Below are positions 17,835 through 26,729 of a stretch of DNA of 64,000 nucleotides, piece after piece (position 1 is the first letter of the stretch; each line of letters opens with the position of its first letter). Location of the stretch: contig NZ_FPAQ01000014.1 of NCBI RefSeq assembly GCF_900116405.1, forward strand, positions 21,407 to 85,406, given 5' to 3'. The notes beneath the pieces were generated by a model that saw only the letters and a program-made list of their open reading frames with translations, ran no database searches and had not been told where the DNA came from. The position numbers were made by a program, and so were the translations under genes. This DNA comes from Halomonas saccharevitans (GTDB lineage: Bacteria > Pseudomonadota > Gammaproteobacteria > Pseudomonadales > Halomonadaceae).

Positions 17835-18437
17835 ATGAACGAGCTGAATGAAAGCGATGCGCTGCGAGCCGATGTCTACCGGCTGCTAGCCAGGCTGCTG
17901 CGCGAGGCCCCTGATGCCGCGCTGCTCGACTGGCTGGCGGCACTGGAGGTCGAGGCCGACGGCACCCTGCTCGCCGAGCGCTGGGGGGCACTGATCGAGG
18001 CGGCGCGCGACACCACCGCCGAGGCGCAGGCACGCGCCCACTTCCGCCACCTGATCGGGGTGGTGCAGGGCGACGTCACGCCGTACGCCTCCTGGTACCG
18101 CAACGGCGAGCTGATGGACGCAGCATTGGTCGCGCTGCGCCGGGACCTCAAGGCGCTGGGGTTCCAGCGCGCCGAGCACAGCCACGACCCCGAGGACCAC
18201 CTCGCCGCGCTGGCGGAGGTGATGGCGATGCTGATCGAGGCTCGCTCACCGGAAGAGGCCCGCTTCTTCATGGCCCATCTCGCCCCTTGGGCCGCAGACT
18301 GCCTCGCCGACCTCGGCCGGGTCGACACCCTCTTCCAGGCGCGCCTGGGGCAGCTCGGTCAGGCCTTCATCGAGCAGGAGGGGCGACGCCTCGAGGCACA
18401 GACTCAACAGCATCCGGTGCGGATCGTCGAACCCTGA
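17835..18437 (+). CDS. TorD/DmsD-type molybdoenzyme chaperone
   Basis: A 200-residue all-helical protein of the TorD family. The family segment P-Y-A-S-W-Y-R and the H-D-P-E-D-H-L-A-A-L-A-E motif are visible. These chaperones bind the twin-arginine leader and the apo-form of a molybdoenzyme until cofactor is loaded. The only such enzyme nearby is the formate dehydrogenase catalytic subunit 300 nt downstream, which is therefore the likely client. It follows the polyferredoxin gene with a 4-nt gap. Confidence 0.85.
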   Translation: MNELNESDALRADVYRLLARLLREAPDAALLDWLAALEVEADGTLLAERWGALIEAARDTTAEAQARAHFRHLIGVVQGDVTPYASWYRNGELMDAALVALRRDLKALGFQRAEHSHDPEDHLAALAEVMAMLIEARSPEEARFFMAHLAPWAADCLADLGRVDTLFQARLGQLGQAFIEQEGRRLEAQTQQHPVRIVEP

Positions 18438-18514
18438 CGCCGCACTGCACACCGTGACAGCACCATAACGACAGAGCCCGTCAGGGCCCGACGGCAGACA
18501 CAGGAGAGATCCCC

Positions 18515-18718
18515 ATGTCCAGCACACGCAACCCGCAGCGGCGGCGTTTTCTCAAGACCCTCGGCGTCGGCACCGCGGCCGCCGGAGCGGCGGCCGCGGT
18601 CGGCCACGTCACCCTGGCCCAGGCCGATACCAAGCCCGAAGCCCCGCAGAGCGAGCCTTCTCGTGAGTACCGGGAAACGCCCCATATTCGAGCCTTTTAC
18701 GCCACCCTGCGTGATTGA
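18515..18718 (+). CDS. Small twin-arginine signal protein of the formate dehydrogenase region
   Basis: A 67-residue protein that is mostly a TAT leader: R-R-R-F-L-K-T-L-G at about residues 9-17, then an Ala/Gly-rich hydrophobic stretch and a cleavage-like A-Q-A-D. The remaining ~28 residues end in H-I-R-A-F-Y-A-T-L-R-D. This matches the small TAT-target protein regularly found before fdhA in this gene order. It may be an exported small subunit or an assembly aid. AGGAGA lies upstream of the ATG. Confidence 0.82.
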   Translation: MSSTRNPQRRRFLKTLGVGTAAAGAAAAVGHVTLAQADTKPEAPQSEPSREYRETPHIRAFYATLRD

Positions 18719-18742
18719 CGGCCCCGAGCCAGGAGAGCAGCC

Positions 18743-21598
18743 ATGCGTTTGACACCTAAATCCGAGTCGCCGAGGGCCAGCGGGCTGGGCATTTCCCGTC
18801 GCCAGTTCCTGCAGCGCAGCGGGGCTACCACCGGCGGGCTCGCCGCCGCCGGCTTCATGGGCGCACCGATGATGCAGCGTGCCGAGGCGGCCGAGAAGAC
18901 CGCCTGGTCCGATGCCCCGGTCGAAACAAAACGGACCGTCTGCTCCCACTGCTCGGTGGGCTGCGGCGTCTATGCCGAGGTACAGGAAGGCGTCTGGACC
19001 AAGCAGGAGCCGGCCTTCGACCACCCCATCAACCGCGGCGCCCACTGCGCCAAGGGCGCCTCGCTGCGACAGCATGGCCACTCCAGCCGTCGCTTGAAGT
19101 ACCCCATGAAGCTGGTCGGTGGAGAGTGGCAGCGTCTGAGCTGGGAGGATGCCATCGAGGAGATCGGCAACAAGGTGCTGGCGCTGTCGGAGCAGCACGG
19201 ACCCGACAGCGTCTACTGGCTGGGCTCGGCCAAGTTCAATAACGAGCAGGCCTACCTGATGCGCAAGTTCGCCGCCCTGGCCGGCACCAACAACACCGAC
19301 CACCAGGCGCGCATCTGTCACTCCACGACCGTGGCCGGAGTCGCCAATACCTGGGGCTACGGGGCGATGACCAACTCGCTCAACGACATCCAGAACAGCC
19401 GGTCGATCATGTTCATCGGCTCGAACCCGAGCGAAGCGCACCCGGTCGCCATGCAGCACATCCTGCTGGCCAAGGAGCGCAGCCAGGCGGAGATCATCGT
19501 CGTCGATCCTCGCTTCACGCGCACCGCCGCCAAGGCCGACAGCTACGTGCGGATCCGTCCCGGTTCCGACGTGGCCTTCATCTGGGGCCTTCTGTGGCAC
19601 ATCTTCGAGAACGGCTGGGAGGATAGCCAGTACATCGATCAGCGGGTCTACGCCATGGACCAGGTGCGCGAGGAGGTCGCGGCCTTCTCGCCCGATGTGG
19701 TGGAAAACATCACCGGGGTGGCGGAAGAGACCATGCGCGATACCGCGCGCCGACTGGCCGAGAACCGTCCGGGCTGCATCGTCTGGTGCATGGGCGGTAC
19801 CCAGCACACCACCGGCAACAACAACACCCGCGCCTACTGTATCCTGGAGCTGGCGCTCGGCAACATCGGCAAATCCGGCGGCGGCGCCAACATCTTCCGC
19901 GGCCACGACAACGTCCAGGGCGCCACCGACCTCGGCCTGATGTCGCATTCGCTGCCCGGCTACTACGGCCTCTCCGAGGGCGCCTGGAAGCACTGGGCTC
20001 GCGTCTGGGACCTCGACTACGAGTGGCTCCAGGGCCGTTTCGACCAGAACGAATACGCCGACGGCAAGCCGATGCACTCCAGCGGCATCACCGTCTCACG
20101 CTGGATCGATGGCGTTCTCGAGCAGGAGGAGGACATCTCCCAGCGCACCCGACTCAAGGCGATGTTCTACTGGGGCCATGCGGTCAACTCCCAGACCCGC
20201 GGCCCCGAGATGCAAAAGGCCATGCAGCAGCTCGAGATGATGGTCATCGTCGACCCCTACCCCACCGTGGCCGGCGTCATGCACGGCCGTCAGGATGGCG
20301 TCTACCTGCTGCCCGCGGCTACCCAGTTCGAGACCACCGGCAGTGTGACCGCCACCAACCGCTCCATTCAGTGGCGCGATCAGGTCATCGAGCCGCTGTT
20401 CGAGTCCAAGCCCGACCACGAGATCATGTACCTGCTCTCGCAAAAGCTCGGCTTCAGCGACGAGCTGTTCAAGAACATCAAGGTCGAGGGCACCGAGCCA
20501 CTGATCGAGGATATCACCCGCGAGTTCAACGCCGGCATGTGGACCGTGGGCTATACCGGCCAGAGTCCCGAACGCCTGAAGGCTCACCAGCAGAACTGGC
20601 ACACCTTCAGCTTCCGCGACCTCAAGGCCGAGGGCGGCCCCGCCGACGGTGACTACTACGGGCTACCCTGGCCCTGTTGGGGGACCGCCGAGATGGGCCA
20701 TCCCGGCACGCCGATCCTCTACGACACCAGCAAGAAGGTTTCCGAAGGCGGCCTCACCTTCCGCGCCCGCTTTGGCATCGAGCGCGACGGTGAGAATCTG
20801 CTGGCCGACGGCGTCTTCAGCCGGGACTCAGACCTGGAGGACGGCTATCCGGAGTTCACCGCCGCCATGCTCAAGGACCTGGGCTGGTGGGATGAGCTGA
20901 CCGACGCAGAGAAGACCGCGGCCGAGGGCAAGAACTGGAAGACCGACCTTTCGGGCGGCATCCAGCGCGTGGCCATTGCCCACGAGTGCGCTCCCTTTGG
21001 CAACGCCAAGGCGCGGTGCAATGTCTGGACCTTTCCCGACCCCATTCCCAAGCACCGCGAGCCGCTCTATACCAGCCGTCGCGACCTGGTGCAGGACTAC
21101 CCGACCTGGCCGGACGTGACCTCGCACTACCGCCTGCCGACGCTCTATCGGAGCATCCAGGAGCAGGACGTCACCGGCAAGTACCCGATCATCCTCACCT
21201 CCGGGCGCCTGGTGGAGTACGAGGGCGGCGGCGAGGAGACGCGTTCCATGTCCTGGCTGGCCGAGCTGCAGCAGGAGATGTTCGTCGAGATCAACCCGGC
21301 ACTCGCCAACGACCTGGCCATCGCTGAGGGCGACATGGTGTGGGTCGAGGGCGCCGAGGGTGGACGCGTCAGGGTCAAGGCGCTGGTCACCCCGCGGGTG
21401 GCCCCCGAGGTGGTCTTCATGCCCTTCCACTTCGGCGGCATGTTCCAGGGCGAGAGCCTGCACGACCGCTATCCGGAAGGCTCGGCCCCCTATGTGCTCG
21501 GCGAGGCGGCCAACACCGCCACCACCTATGGCTATGACTCGGTGACCCAGATGCAGGAAACCAAGTGCACCCTGTGTCGCATCGAGAAGGCAAGCTGA
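18743..21598 (+). CDS. fdhA: Formate dehydrogenase catalytic subunit (Mo/W-bis-MGD, Cys type)
   Basis: A 951-residue molybdopterin oxidoreductase. A TAT leader (S-R-R-Q-F-L-Q-R, about residues 19-26) sends it folded to the periplasm. The first [4Fe-4S] cluster is bound by C-S-H-C-S-V-G-C-G and C-A-K-G. The metal-ligand residue is Cys192 in A-R-I-C-H-S-T, encoded by TGT, where E. coli FdnG has selenocysteine; so no Sec machinery is needed. The adjacent His is the proton acceptor. It oxidises formate to CO2. The Fe-S and cytochrome subunits follow within 11 and 10 nt, forming a membrane-bound respiratory complex that feeds electrons to quinone. Confidence 0.94.
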   Translation: MRLTPKSESPRASGLGISRRQFLQRSGATTGGLAAAGFMGAPMMQRAEAAEKTAWSDAPVETKRTVCSHCSVGCGVYAEVQEGVWTKQEPAFDHPINRGAHCAKGASLRQHGHSSRRLKYPMKLVGGEWQRLSWEDAIEEIGNKVLALSEQHGPDSVYWLGSAKFNNEQAYLMRKFAALAGTNNTDHQARICHSTTVAGVANTWGYGAMTNSLNDIQNSRSIMFIGSNPSEAHPVAMQHILLAKERSQAEIIVVDPRFTRTAAKADSYVRIRPGSDVAFIWGLLWHIFENGWEDSQYIDQRVYAMDQVREEVAAFSPDVVENITGVAEETMRDTARRLAENRPGCIVWCMGGTQHTTGNNNTRAYCILELALGNIGKSGGGANIFRGHDNVQGATDLGLMSHSLPGYYGLSEGAWKHWARVWDLDYEWLQGRFDQNEYADGKPMHSSGITVSRWIDGVLEQEEDISQRTRLKAMFYWGHAVNSQTRGPEMQKAMQQLEMMVIVDPYPTVAGVMHGRQDGVYLLPAATQFETTGSVTATNRSIQWRDQVIEPLFESKPDHEIMYLLSQKLGFSDELFKNIKVEGTEPLIEDITREFNAGMWTVGYTGQSPERLKAHQQNWHTFSFRDLKAEGGPADGDYYGLPWPCWGTAEMGHPGTPILYDTSKKVSEGGLTFRARFGIERDGENLLADGVFSRDSDLEDGYPEFTAAMLKDLGWWDELTDAEKTAAEGKNWKTDLSGGIQRVAIAHECAPFGNAKARCNVWTFPDPIPKHREPLYTSRRDLVQDYPTWPDVTSHYRLPTLYRSIQEQDVTGKYPIILTSGRLVEYEGGGEETRSMSWLAELQQEMFVEINPALANDLAIAEGDMVWVEGAEGGRVRVKALVTPRVAPEVVFMPFHFGGMFQGESLHDRYPEGSAPYVLGEAANTATTYGYDSVTQMQETKCTLCRIEKAS

Positions 21599-21608
21599 GG
21601 AGAATCCC

Positions 21609-22223
21609 ATGGCCACAATGAAATTCATGTGCGACGCCGAGCGCTGCATCGAGTGCAACGGCTGCGTCACCGCCTGCAAGAACGCCAACGAGGTCGAATG
21701 GGGCGTGCAGCGCCGCCGGGTGGTGACCCTCAACGACGGCGAACCCAGCGAGGTCTCGATCTCGGTGGCCTGCATGCACTGCGACGATGCGCCCTGCATC
21801 GCCGTCTGTCCCACCGAGACCCTCTACCAGCGTGATGACGGCATCGTGCTGCACGACAAGGACCTGTGCATCGGCTGCGGCTACTGCCTCTACGCCTGCC
21901 CCTTCGGCGCACCGCAGTTCCCGAAGCAGAACGCCTTCGGCGAGCGCGGCAAGATGGACAAGTGCACCTTCTGCGCCGGCGGCCCGGCGGAGACCAAGGA
22001 GGAGGAGTACCAGAAATACGGCGCCAACCGCATCGCCGAGGGTAAGTTGCCGCTATGTGCCGAGATGTGCTCGACCAAGGCACTGCTGGCCGGGGATGCC
22101 CAGGAGGTCGCCGACATCTTCCGCCAACGCGTCGTCCAGCGCGGCCACAAGGATGGCGGCTGGTCGGGCAATCCCCGCGCCGACGCCGACTCCCTGGCCT
22201 ACGATGCTACCCAGCAGGGGTAA
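21609..22223 (+). CDS. fdhB: Formate dehydrogenase Fe-S (beta) subunit
   Basis: A 204-residue electron-transfer subunit with four ferredoxin-type cysteine groups: C-I-E-C-N-G-C-V-T-A-C-K, C-M-H-C-D-D-A-P-C, C-I-G-C-G-Y-C-L-Y-A-C-P and C-T-F-C...C-A-E-M-C. It relays electrons from the catalytic subunit to the cytochrome b subunit. It has no TAT signal and should ride with FdhA. The order and 10-nt spacing fit an fdhABC operon. Confidence 0.93.
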   Translation: MATMKFMCDAERCIECNGCVTACKNANEVEWGVQRRRVVTLNDGEPSEVSISVACMHCDDAPCIAVCPTETLYQRDDGIVLHDKDLCIGCGYCLYACPFGAPQFPKQNAFGERGKMDKCTFCAGGPAETKEEEYQKYGANRIAEGKLPLCAEMCSTKALLAGDAQEVADIFRQRVVQRGHKDGGWSGNPRADADSLAYDATQQG

Positions 22224-22233
22224 GGAGGCGACC

Positions 22234-23295
22234 ATGAGCATGTCGATAACGCACCCGGGGGCCGCTCGGCGGCTCCTGACGCTGCTGGTGCTGCTGACCG
22301 GGCTGGTGCTGTCCCAGCTGGCCCTGGCACAGCAGGCCGACCCCGGCCGGGAGGCGGCCTTCGCCGTCCCCGCCGTGGACGCCGAGCTGTGGCGGCAGGT
22401 GAAGGAAGGCGAGACGGGACCCAACTACCGGGACTCGCGAGCCGAGAGCACCTATAACCTGGTAAATACCAGTGGCGAGACCTGGCGACAGATCCGTGAG
22501 CGCTGGGTCTCCCCGTTCGGGGCGATCGCGGTGCTGGGCATGATGGCGGCAATCGTGCTGTTCTACCTGATGGTGGGGCGCAAGCATCTCGATGAGCCGC
22601 GTACCGGCCGCAAGCTGCTGCGCTGGTCGCTGGTCGTCCGCTCCCTGCACTGGACGGTGGCGACGCTGTTCATCCTGCTGGCTATCACCGGGCTCAACCT
22701 CGCCTATGGCAAGACGCTGCTGCGTCCGCTGTTCGGCGACGGCGCCTGGTCGGCGATGATGTCGGGCACCAAGCTGATTCATAACTACCTGGGACCGCTG
22801 TTTGGCATCCTGCTGGTGATCCTGCTGCTGCGCCTGCTCAGCCACAACATCCCGAAGGCCCACGACCTGCAGTGGTTCGCCAAGGGCGGCGGCCTGGTCG
22901 GCAAGGGGCATCCGGATGCCGGTTTCGCCAACGGCGGCGAAAAGGTCTGGTACTGGCTGCTGGCTACCGCCGGCCTCGCCGTGATCGCCAGCGGCTTCGT
23001 GCTGGACTTTCCCAACTACGGGCAGGGACGCGACACCATGCAGTGGGCCGGGATCATCCATGCCGTGGGGGCCCTGGGCCTGACGGCCGTGGCACTGGGA
23101 CATATCTACATCGGCACCGTCGGCACCGAGGGGTCGCTGGAGGGCATGACCACCGGTTACGTGGACGAGAGCTGGGCCAAGGAGCACCACAATCTCTGGT
23201 ACGACGAGGTCAAGGATCAGGCGATTCCCGAGGATCAGCTTGCCGAGCATCGGCAGGCACCCCAGGGCGACGAACCGGCGCCCCGCTCCGGTTGA
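22234..23295 (+). CDS. fdhC: Formate dehydrogenase cytochrome b (gamma) subunit
   Basis: A 353-residue membrane protein. A Sec signal peptide (about 1-33, ending A-L-A-Q-Q) precedes a ~60-residue periplasmic region, then a transmembrane helix at about 90-110 and the four-helix cytochrome b556 core (about 130-310). Candidate haem b histidines occur in R-S-L-H-W-T, L-I-H-N-Y, I-I-H-A-V and L-G-H-I-Y. The periplasmic extension is typical of the longer FdhC type. It anchors the complex and passes electrons to quinone. The start is ATG 22234, with AAGGAGG (22222-22228) overlapping the fdhB stop. The operon ends at the hairpin just after. Confidence 0.92.
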   Translation: MSMSITHPGAARRLLTLLVLLTGLVLSQLALAQQADPGREAAFAVPAVDAELWRQVKEGETGPNYRDSRAESTYNLVNTSGETWRQIRERWVSPFGAIAVLGMMAAIVLFYLMVGRKHLDEPRTGRKLLRWSLVVRSLHWTVATLFILLAITGLNLAYGKTLLRPLFGDGAWSAMMSGTKLIHNYLGPLFGILLVILLLRLLSHNIPKAHDLQWFAKGGGLVGKGHPDAGFANGGEKVWYWLLATAGLAVIASGFVLDFPNYGQGRDTMQWAGIIHAVGALGLTAVALGHIYIGTVGTEGSLEGMTTGYVDESWAKEHHNLWYDEVKDQAIPEDQLAEHRQAPQGDEPAPRSG

Positions 23296-23317
23296 GCCAC
23301 CTCTCGAAACGACTAAC

Positions 23318-23345
23318 GACACCGCCTTCGGGCGGTGTCTTTTTT
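23318..23345 (+). terminator. Rho-independent terminator of the fdh operon
   Basis: GACACCGCC (23318-23326) and GGCGGTGTC (23331-23339) form a 9-bp stem with a stable TTCG loop, followed by six T. Confidence 0.95.
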
Positions 23346-23388
23346 GTTAAGCTGATTCGACAGACATTCCGACCACCGGAGAGAGACG

Positions 23389-23712
23389 ATGCCACATCTC
23401 GACGACGCCACACGCACCGAACTCGAAGCGGCCGCGTTTCGCCGCCTGCTGCGCCACCTGGACGAGCACAAGGAGGTCCAGAACATTGACCTGATGATCC
23501 TCGCCGACTTCTGCCGCAACTGCCTCTCCAAGTGGATGGTGGCCGCCGCCGACGAGCGTGGCGTTGAGCTGGACTACGACGGCGCCCGGGAGCACGTCTA
23601 CGGCATGCCCTATGACGAGTGGAAGGCAAAATATCAGCAGGAGGCCACCCCCGAGCAGCAGGCGGCCTTCGCGGCGCGCCAGGCCGCCAAGCAGGAGGCG
23701 CCCAGCGAATGA
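23389..23712 (+). CDS. DUF1244 protein
   Basis: A 107-residue protein of the DUF1244 type, recognised by F-R-R-L-L-R-H-L, V-Q-N-I-D-L-M-I-L-A and F-C-R-N-C-L-S-K-W, then Y-G-M-P-Y-D-E-W-K. Two cysteines in F-C-R-N-C could bind metal or a cofactor. The C-terminal ~20 residues are Gln/Ala-rich. Function unknown. Its stop overlaps the moaB start (ATGA), so it may serve molybdenum cofactor metabolism, but that rests on context alone. Confidence 0.85.
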   Translation: MPHLDDATRTELEAAAFRRLLRHLDEHKEVQNIDLMILADFCRNCLSKWMVAAADERGVELDYDGAREHVYGMPYDEWKAKYQQEATPEQQAAFAARQAAKQEAPSE

Positions 23713-24230
23713 GCGAATCGATGATCCCCCTCAGTGTGGCGGTGCTGACCGTCTCCGACACCCGTAACGAGCAGACCGACCGCAGCGGTCAGGCCCTGGT
23801 CGAGCGTCTGACGGCCGCCGGACATCGGCTGCATGAGAAGCGCATCGTGCCCGATGACGTCTATCGCATCCGCGCCGTGGTGGCTGGCTGGATCGCCGAC
23901 GACGAGGTGCAGGTGATCCTGACCACCGGCGGCACCGGCTTCACCGGGCGCGACTCCACGCCCGAGGCGGTCTCGGTGCTGCTCGACAAGCAGATCGAGG
24001 GCTTCGGCGAGCTCTTTCGCCACCTCTCCTGGCAGGAGATCGGCAGTTCCACCGTGCAGAGCCGCTGCCTCGGCGGGCTGGCCAACGCCACCGTGGTGTT
24101 CTGCCTGCCCGGCTCCACCGGCGCCTGTCGTACCGGCTGGGACGGCATCCTGGCCGAGCAGCTCGATAGCCGTCACAAGCCGTGTAACTTTGCCAATCTC
24201 GTCATCCCCGAGCGGGGTCAGCATGGATAA
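23709..24230 (+). CDS. moaB: Molybdopterin adenylyltransferase-type protein MoaB
   Basis: A 173-residue MoaB/MogA fold protein. The molybdopterin-binding motif T-T-G-G-T-G-F-T-G-R-D (about residues 77-87) and G-S-T-G-A-C (near 140) are clear. It adenylates molybdopterin before molybdate insertion by MoeA. It is coupled to DUF1244 in front and overlaps moeA behind by 8 nt. Together with fdhD and the fdh operon this makes a local molybdenum-enzyme cluster. Confidence 0.92.
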   Translation: MSESMIPLSVAVLTVSDTRNEQTDRSGQALVERLTAAGHRLHEKRIVPDDVYRIRAVVAGWIADDEVQVILTTGGTGFTGRDSTPEAVSVLLDKQIEGFGELFRHLSWQEIGSSTVQSRCLGGLANATVVFCLPGSTGACRTGWDGILAEQLDSRHKPCNFANLVIPERGQHG

Positions 24231-25431
24231 GCTGAGCCCCGTCGAGACGGCCCTGGCGGCGCTGCTCGAGGGCGTCGCTCCTACAACCAGCGAGACCGTG
24301 CCCTGCGACGAGGCGGCGGGCCGCGTGCTCGCCGAGGCGATCGAGGCGCGCCTCGACGTGCCTGCCTTCGACAACAGCGCCATGGACGGCTATGCCTTGC
24401 ATCACGACGATGCGGGTCAGCAGCTGCCCATCGCCCAGCGCATTGCCGCAGGCTCGGTGGCGACGCCGCTGGCGCGGGGCACCTGCGCACGCATCTTCAC
24501 CGGCGGCGCGCTCCCCCCGGGTGCCGACTGCGTGGTGATGCAGGAGCGCGTGACACACGAGGATGACATTGCGGCTATCCCGGCGGATCTCCCGGCGGGC
24601 GACAACGTCCGCCGTCGCGGCCGTGACGTGGCGGTTGGCGCGCCCCTGCTGCCCGCCGGTGAACGGCTGGAGGCGGCGGCCCTGGGACATCTCGCCGGCC
24701 AGGGCATCACCGAGGTGGTGGTGCGGCGCCGGCCTCGGGTGGCGCTGCTCTCCACCGGCGACGAGATCGTCGATCCGGGCACGGAGCTTTCCGACGGACA
24801 GATCTACAACTCCAACCGTCCGATGCTCAAACGCCTGCTGGAGCGCTTCGGCGCCGAGCTGGTGCGGGTGGTCTCGGTGCCGGACGATGCCGCGGGCACA
24901 CGCGATACCCTCGCCGCGGCGGCCTTGGAGGCCGACCTGGTGATCAGTACCGGGGGGGTGAGCGTCGGCGAGGAGGATCACGTCAAGGCGGCGCTCGAAT
25001 CGCTGGGACAGCTGGATCTGTGGCGCCTGGCGATTCGCCCGGGCAAGCCCCTGGCGCTGGGGCGCCTGCCGGGACCAGCGGGCCGGGACGTGCGCTTCGT
25101 CGGCCTGCCCGGCAATCCGGTGTCCTGTTTCGTCGGCGCCTGGCTCTTCCTGCGCCCCCTGATGGGGGCCCTGCAGGCCTGCCCTGCCCTGGCAGAGCTG
25201 CCCCGGCTGCCAGCGCGCGCCGACTTCGCCACGCGAACCGGTCCGCGCCGCCACTACATGCGCGTTACTTTGGAGCTGGGTAACGACGGCATCGTGGCTC
25301 GGGCGTTTCGCGACCAGAACTCGGGGGTGCTGTCATCGTGCATCAGCGCCGATGCCCTGGCGGTGATCCCCGCGGAGACCCGTATCGAGCCGGGCGATCG
25401 CCTCGACTGCCTGTGGCTCAGGGTCGATTGA
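24223..25431 (+). CDS. moeA: Molybdopterin molybdenumtransferase MoeA
   Basis: A 402-residue MoeA. Hallmarks: F-D-N-S-A-M-D-G-Y-A near residue 50, the molybdopterin-fold segment S-T-G-G-V-S-V-G-E-E-D, and G-L-P-G-N-P-V-S. It inserts molybdate into adenylated molybdopterin. The start ATG at 24223 lies inside the moaB end. It is the last gene of the run; acpH is convergent 57 nt on. Confidence 0.94.
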   Translation: MDKLSPVETALAALLEGVAPTTSETVPCDEAAGRVLAEAIEARLDVPAFDNSAMDGYALHHDDAGQQLPIAQRIAAGSVATPLARGTCARIFTGGALPPGADCVVMQERVTHEDDIAAIPADLPAGDNVRRRGRDVAVGAPLLPAGERLEAAALGHLAGQGITEVVVRRRPRVALLSTGDEIVDPGTELSDGQIYNSNRPMLKRLLERFGAELVRVVSVPDDAAGTRDTLAAAALEADLVISTGGVSVGEEDHVKAALESLGQLDLWRLAIRPGKPLALGRLPGPAGRDVRFVGLPGNPVSCFVGAWLFLRPLMGALQACPALAELPRLPARADFATRTGPRRHYMRVTLELGNDGIVARAFRDQNSGVLSSCISADALAVIPAETRIEPGDRLDCLWLRVD

Positions 25432-25488
25432 GAACCGATTGGACCGAGGGTCGAGCGAGGATCAATCAAGAACCGCACGAGCCCGGCC

Positions 25489-26052
25489 TCAGGCCGGCAC
25501 GCCGAGCTCGGCATTGACGGCCGACCACAGCCTTTCGAAATCGCGCGCGAGGCGGACGTAGTCCGCCTCGAGCCAGGGCACCAGCTCGGCCAGGCGATTC
25601 GGGCCGGAGAGCCGCCCCCCGATGCCTTCTATGGCACGACAGGTAAAGTCGAAGTCCGCATAGCGGTTGAGCCAGTCCTGCTCCACCAGCACGGGCACCA
25701 TCCCCGCCAGCCGGCCCGGGGCGGGAGCGGTTGACAGTGGCCGGTAGCAGCGAACAGTCAACCGGCGTCGCTCGTCGCCTCCGAGCGTGCGAGCCGCAAA
25801 GTGGTCCCAGACCAGATCCAGGGCGATACCGGCGAATCGGCGCTGCGGCCACGGTGTGCGCGCCAGTACGTCGGCGACCACCGGGTGACCATCGACGAAG
25901 GCGTCCACCCGGCGGTGATGGCGGATGCCGGCCGCCGTTGCCGTCGGCCAGGCCGAGAGGTCGATGCCCTTGACGCCGTCGGCGATCAGGTTGCCATACA
26001 GGAAGTCGTCACCGCCGCCGCGGGCGAGCCAACCATGGGCGAGAAAGTTCAC
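25489..26052 (-). CDS. acpH: ACP phosphodiesterase-like protein (AcpH, DUF479)
   Basis: A 187-residue protein of the AcpH family, which removes phosphopantetheine from acyl carrier protein. The family start M-N-F-L-A-H, the G-N-L-I-A-D-G-V-K-G segment and the H-R-x-V-D-A-F-V-D metal-site pattern are present, with D-L-V-W-D-H-F in the middle. It is the last gene of the tus run, 10 nt after tusE, though unrelated in function. Confidence 0.86.
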   Translation of the reverse strand: MNFLAHGWLARGGGDDFLYGNLIADGVKGIDLSAWPTATAAGIRHHRRVDAFVDGHPVVADVLARTPWPQRRFAGIALDLVWDHFAARTLGGDERRRLTVRCYRPLSTAPAPGRLAGMVPVLVEQDWLNRYADFDFTCRAIEGIGGRLSGPNRLAELVPWLEADYVRLARDFERLWSAVNAELGVPA

Positions 26053-26062
26053 GGTTCGCCGA

Positions 26063-26416
26063 TCATAGACAGTGGGTGGGCTTTGGCAGCCCGGCCAGGC
26101 GAGCCGCCACCTTGGCGGGGCTACCGGGGAAGAGTCGCATCAGGTGGATCGAACGGCCCTTCTCGGGCCCCAAGGCCTTGCCCACCGCCTTGACCAGGGG
26201 TCGCATGGCAGGGGCCATCTCGTAGCGTGCATAGAAGTCGCGTAGCACGTTTAGCACTTCCCAGTGCTCCTCGGTCAGCTCGATGCCCTCCTCGCGAGCC
26301 AAGGCGTCGGCGACCTCGGGCGACCAATCCGTCATGTCGATTAGATAGCTCTCAGGGTCCAGGGCATATTGATTGTCATTCAAGAATAGATAACGGTATA
26401 TTTCTGTAGAAGCCAT
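26063..26416 (-). CDS. tusE: TusE/DsrC-family sulfur carrier
   Basis: A 117-residue DsrC-fold protein. The strictly conserved penultimate cysteine is present (P-T-H-C-L, Cys116); it carries the persulfide from TusBCD to MnmA for 2-thiolation of wobble uridine in tRNA. The core W-x-x-x-V-A-D-A-L-A-R-E-E-G-I and W-E-V-L-N-V-L-R-D-F-Y matches TusE. The start overlaps the tusB stop by one base. Confidence 0.93.
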   Translation of the reverse strand: MASTEIYRYLFLNDNQYALDPESYLIDMTDWSPEVADALAREEGIELTEEHWEVLNVLRDFYARYEMAPAMRPLVKAVGKALGPEKGRSIHLMRLFPGSPAKVAARLAGLPKPTHCL

Positions 26417-26706
26417 CAGTACCAGCTCACCGTCCGTTCGGCTTCCTCGGTCAGGGTAACGAAGCCATCCACATCGACCACCTGCACGCTTTCCGCGCAG
26501 CGTCCCAACAGCCCGCGGGCCTCCAGGTCTTCCCTGAGGGCGAAGAGTCGCCCCTCGATCTTCGCGTAGTAGCGCACCAGCTGGGGCAGCGCCCCTTGAA
26601 CGCCGTCCTCGATCAGCAGCAGGACATCGTCTGGCCCCATAGCGCTCAGGGCCTGCTCATAGACCCGACTGTTCGCCGGGGAACGGTTCACCACATGCAA
26701 CAGCAT
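26416..26706 (-). CDS. tusB: Sulfur relay protein TusB
   Basis: A 96-residue TusB/DsrH-like protein beginning M-L-L-H-V-V-N-R-S-P and containing L-L-L-I-E-D-G-V-Q-G. It is a structural subunit of the (TusBCD)2 hexamer. Sequence ends V-S-W-Y. It sits between tusC and tusE as in other gammaproteobacteria. Confidence 0.9.
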   Translation of the reverse strand: MLLHVVNRSPANSRVYEQALSAMGPDDVLLLIEDGVQGALPQLVRYYAKIEGRLFALREDLEARGLLGRCAESVQVVDVDGFVTLTEEAERTVSWY

Positions 26707-26729
26707 CCAGGTTCTCCTCGCGACTCGGG

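Noticed and set aside
19316..19318. Possible selenocysteine codon in formate dehydrogenase
   Set aside because: The codon at the metal-ligand site is TGT (Cys192), not TGA, so no Sec decoding is required.
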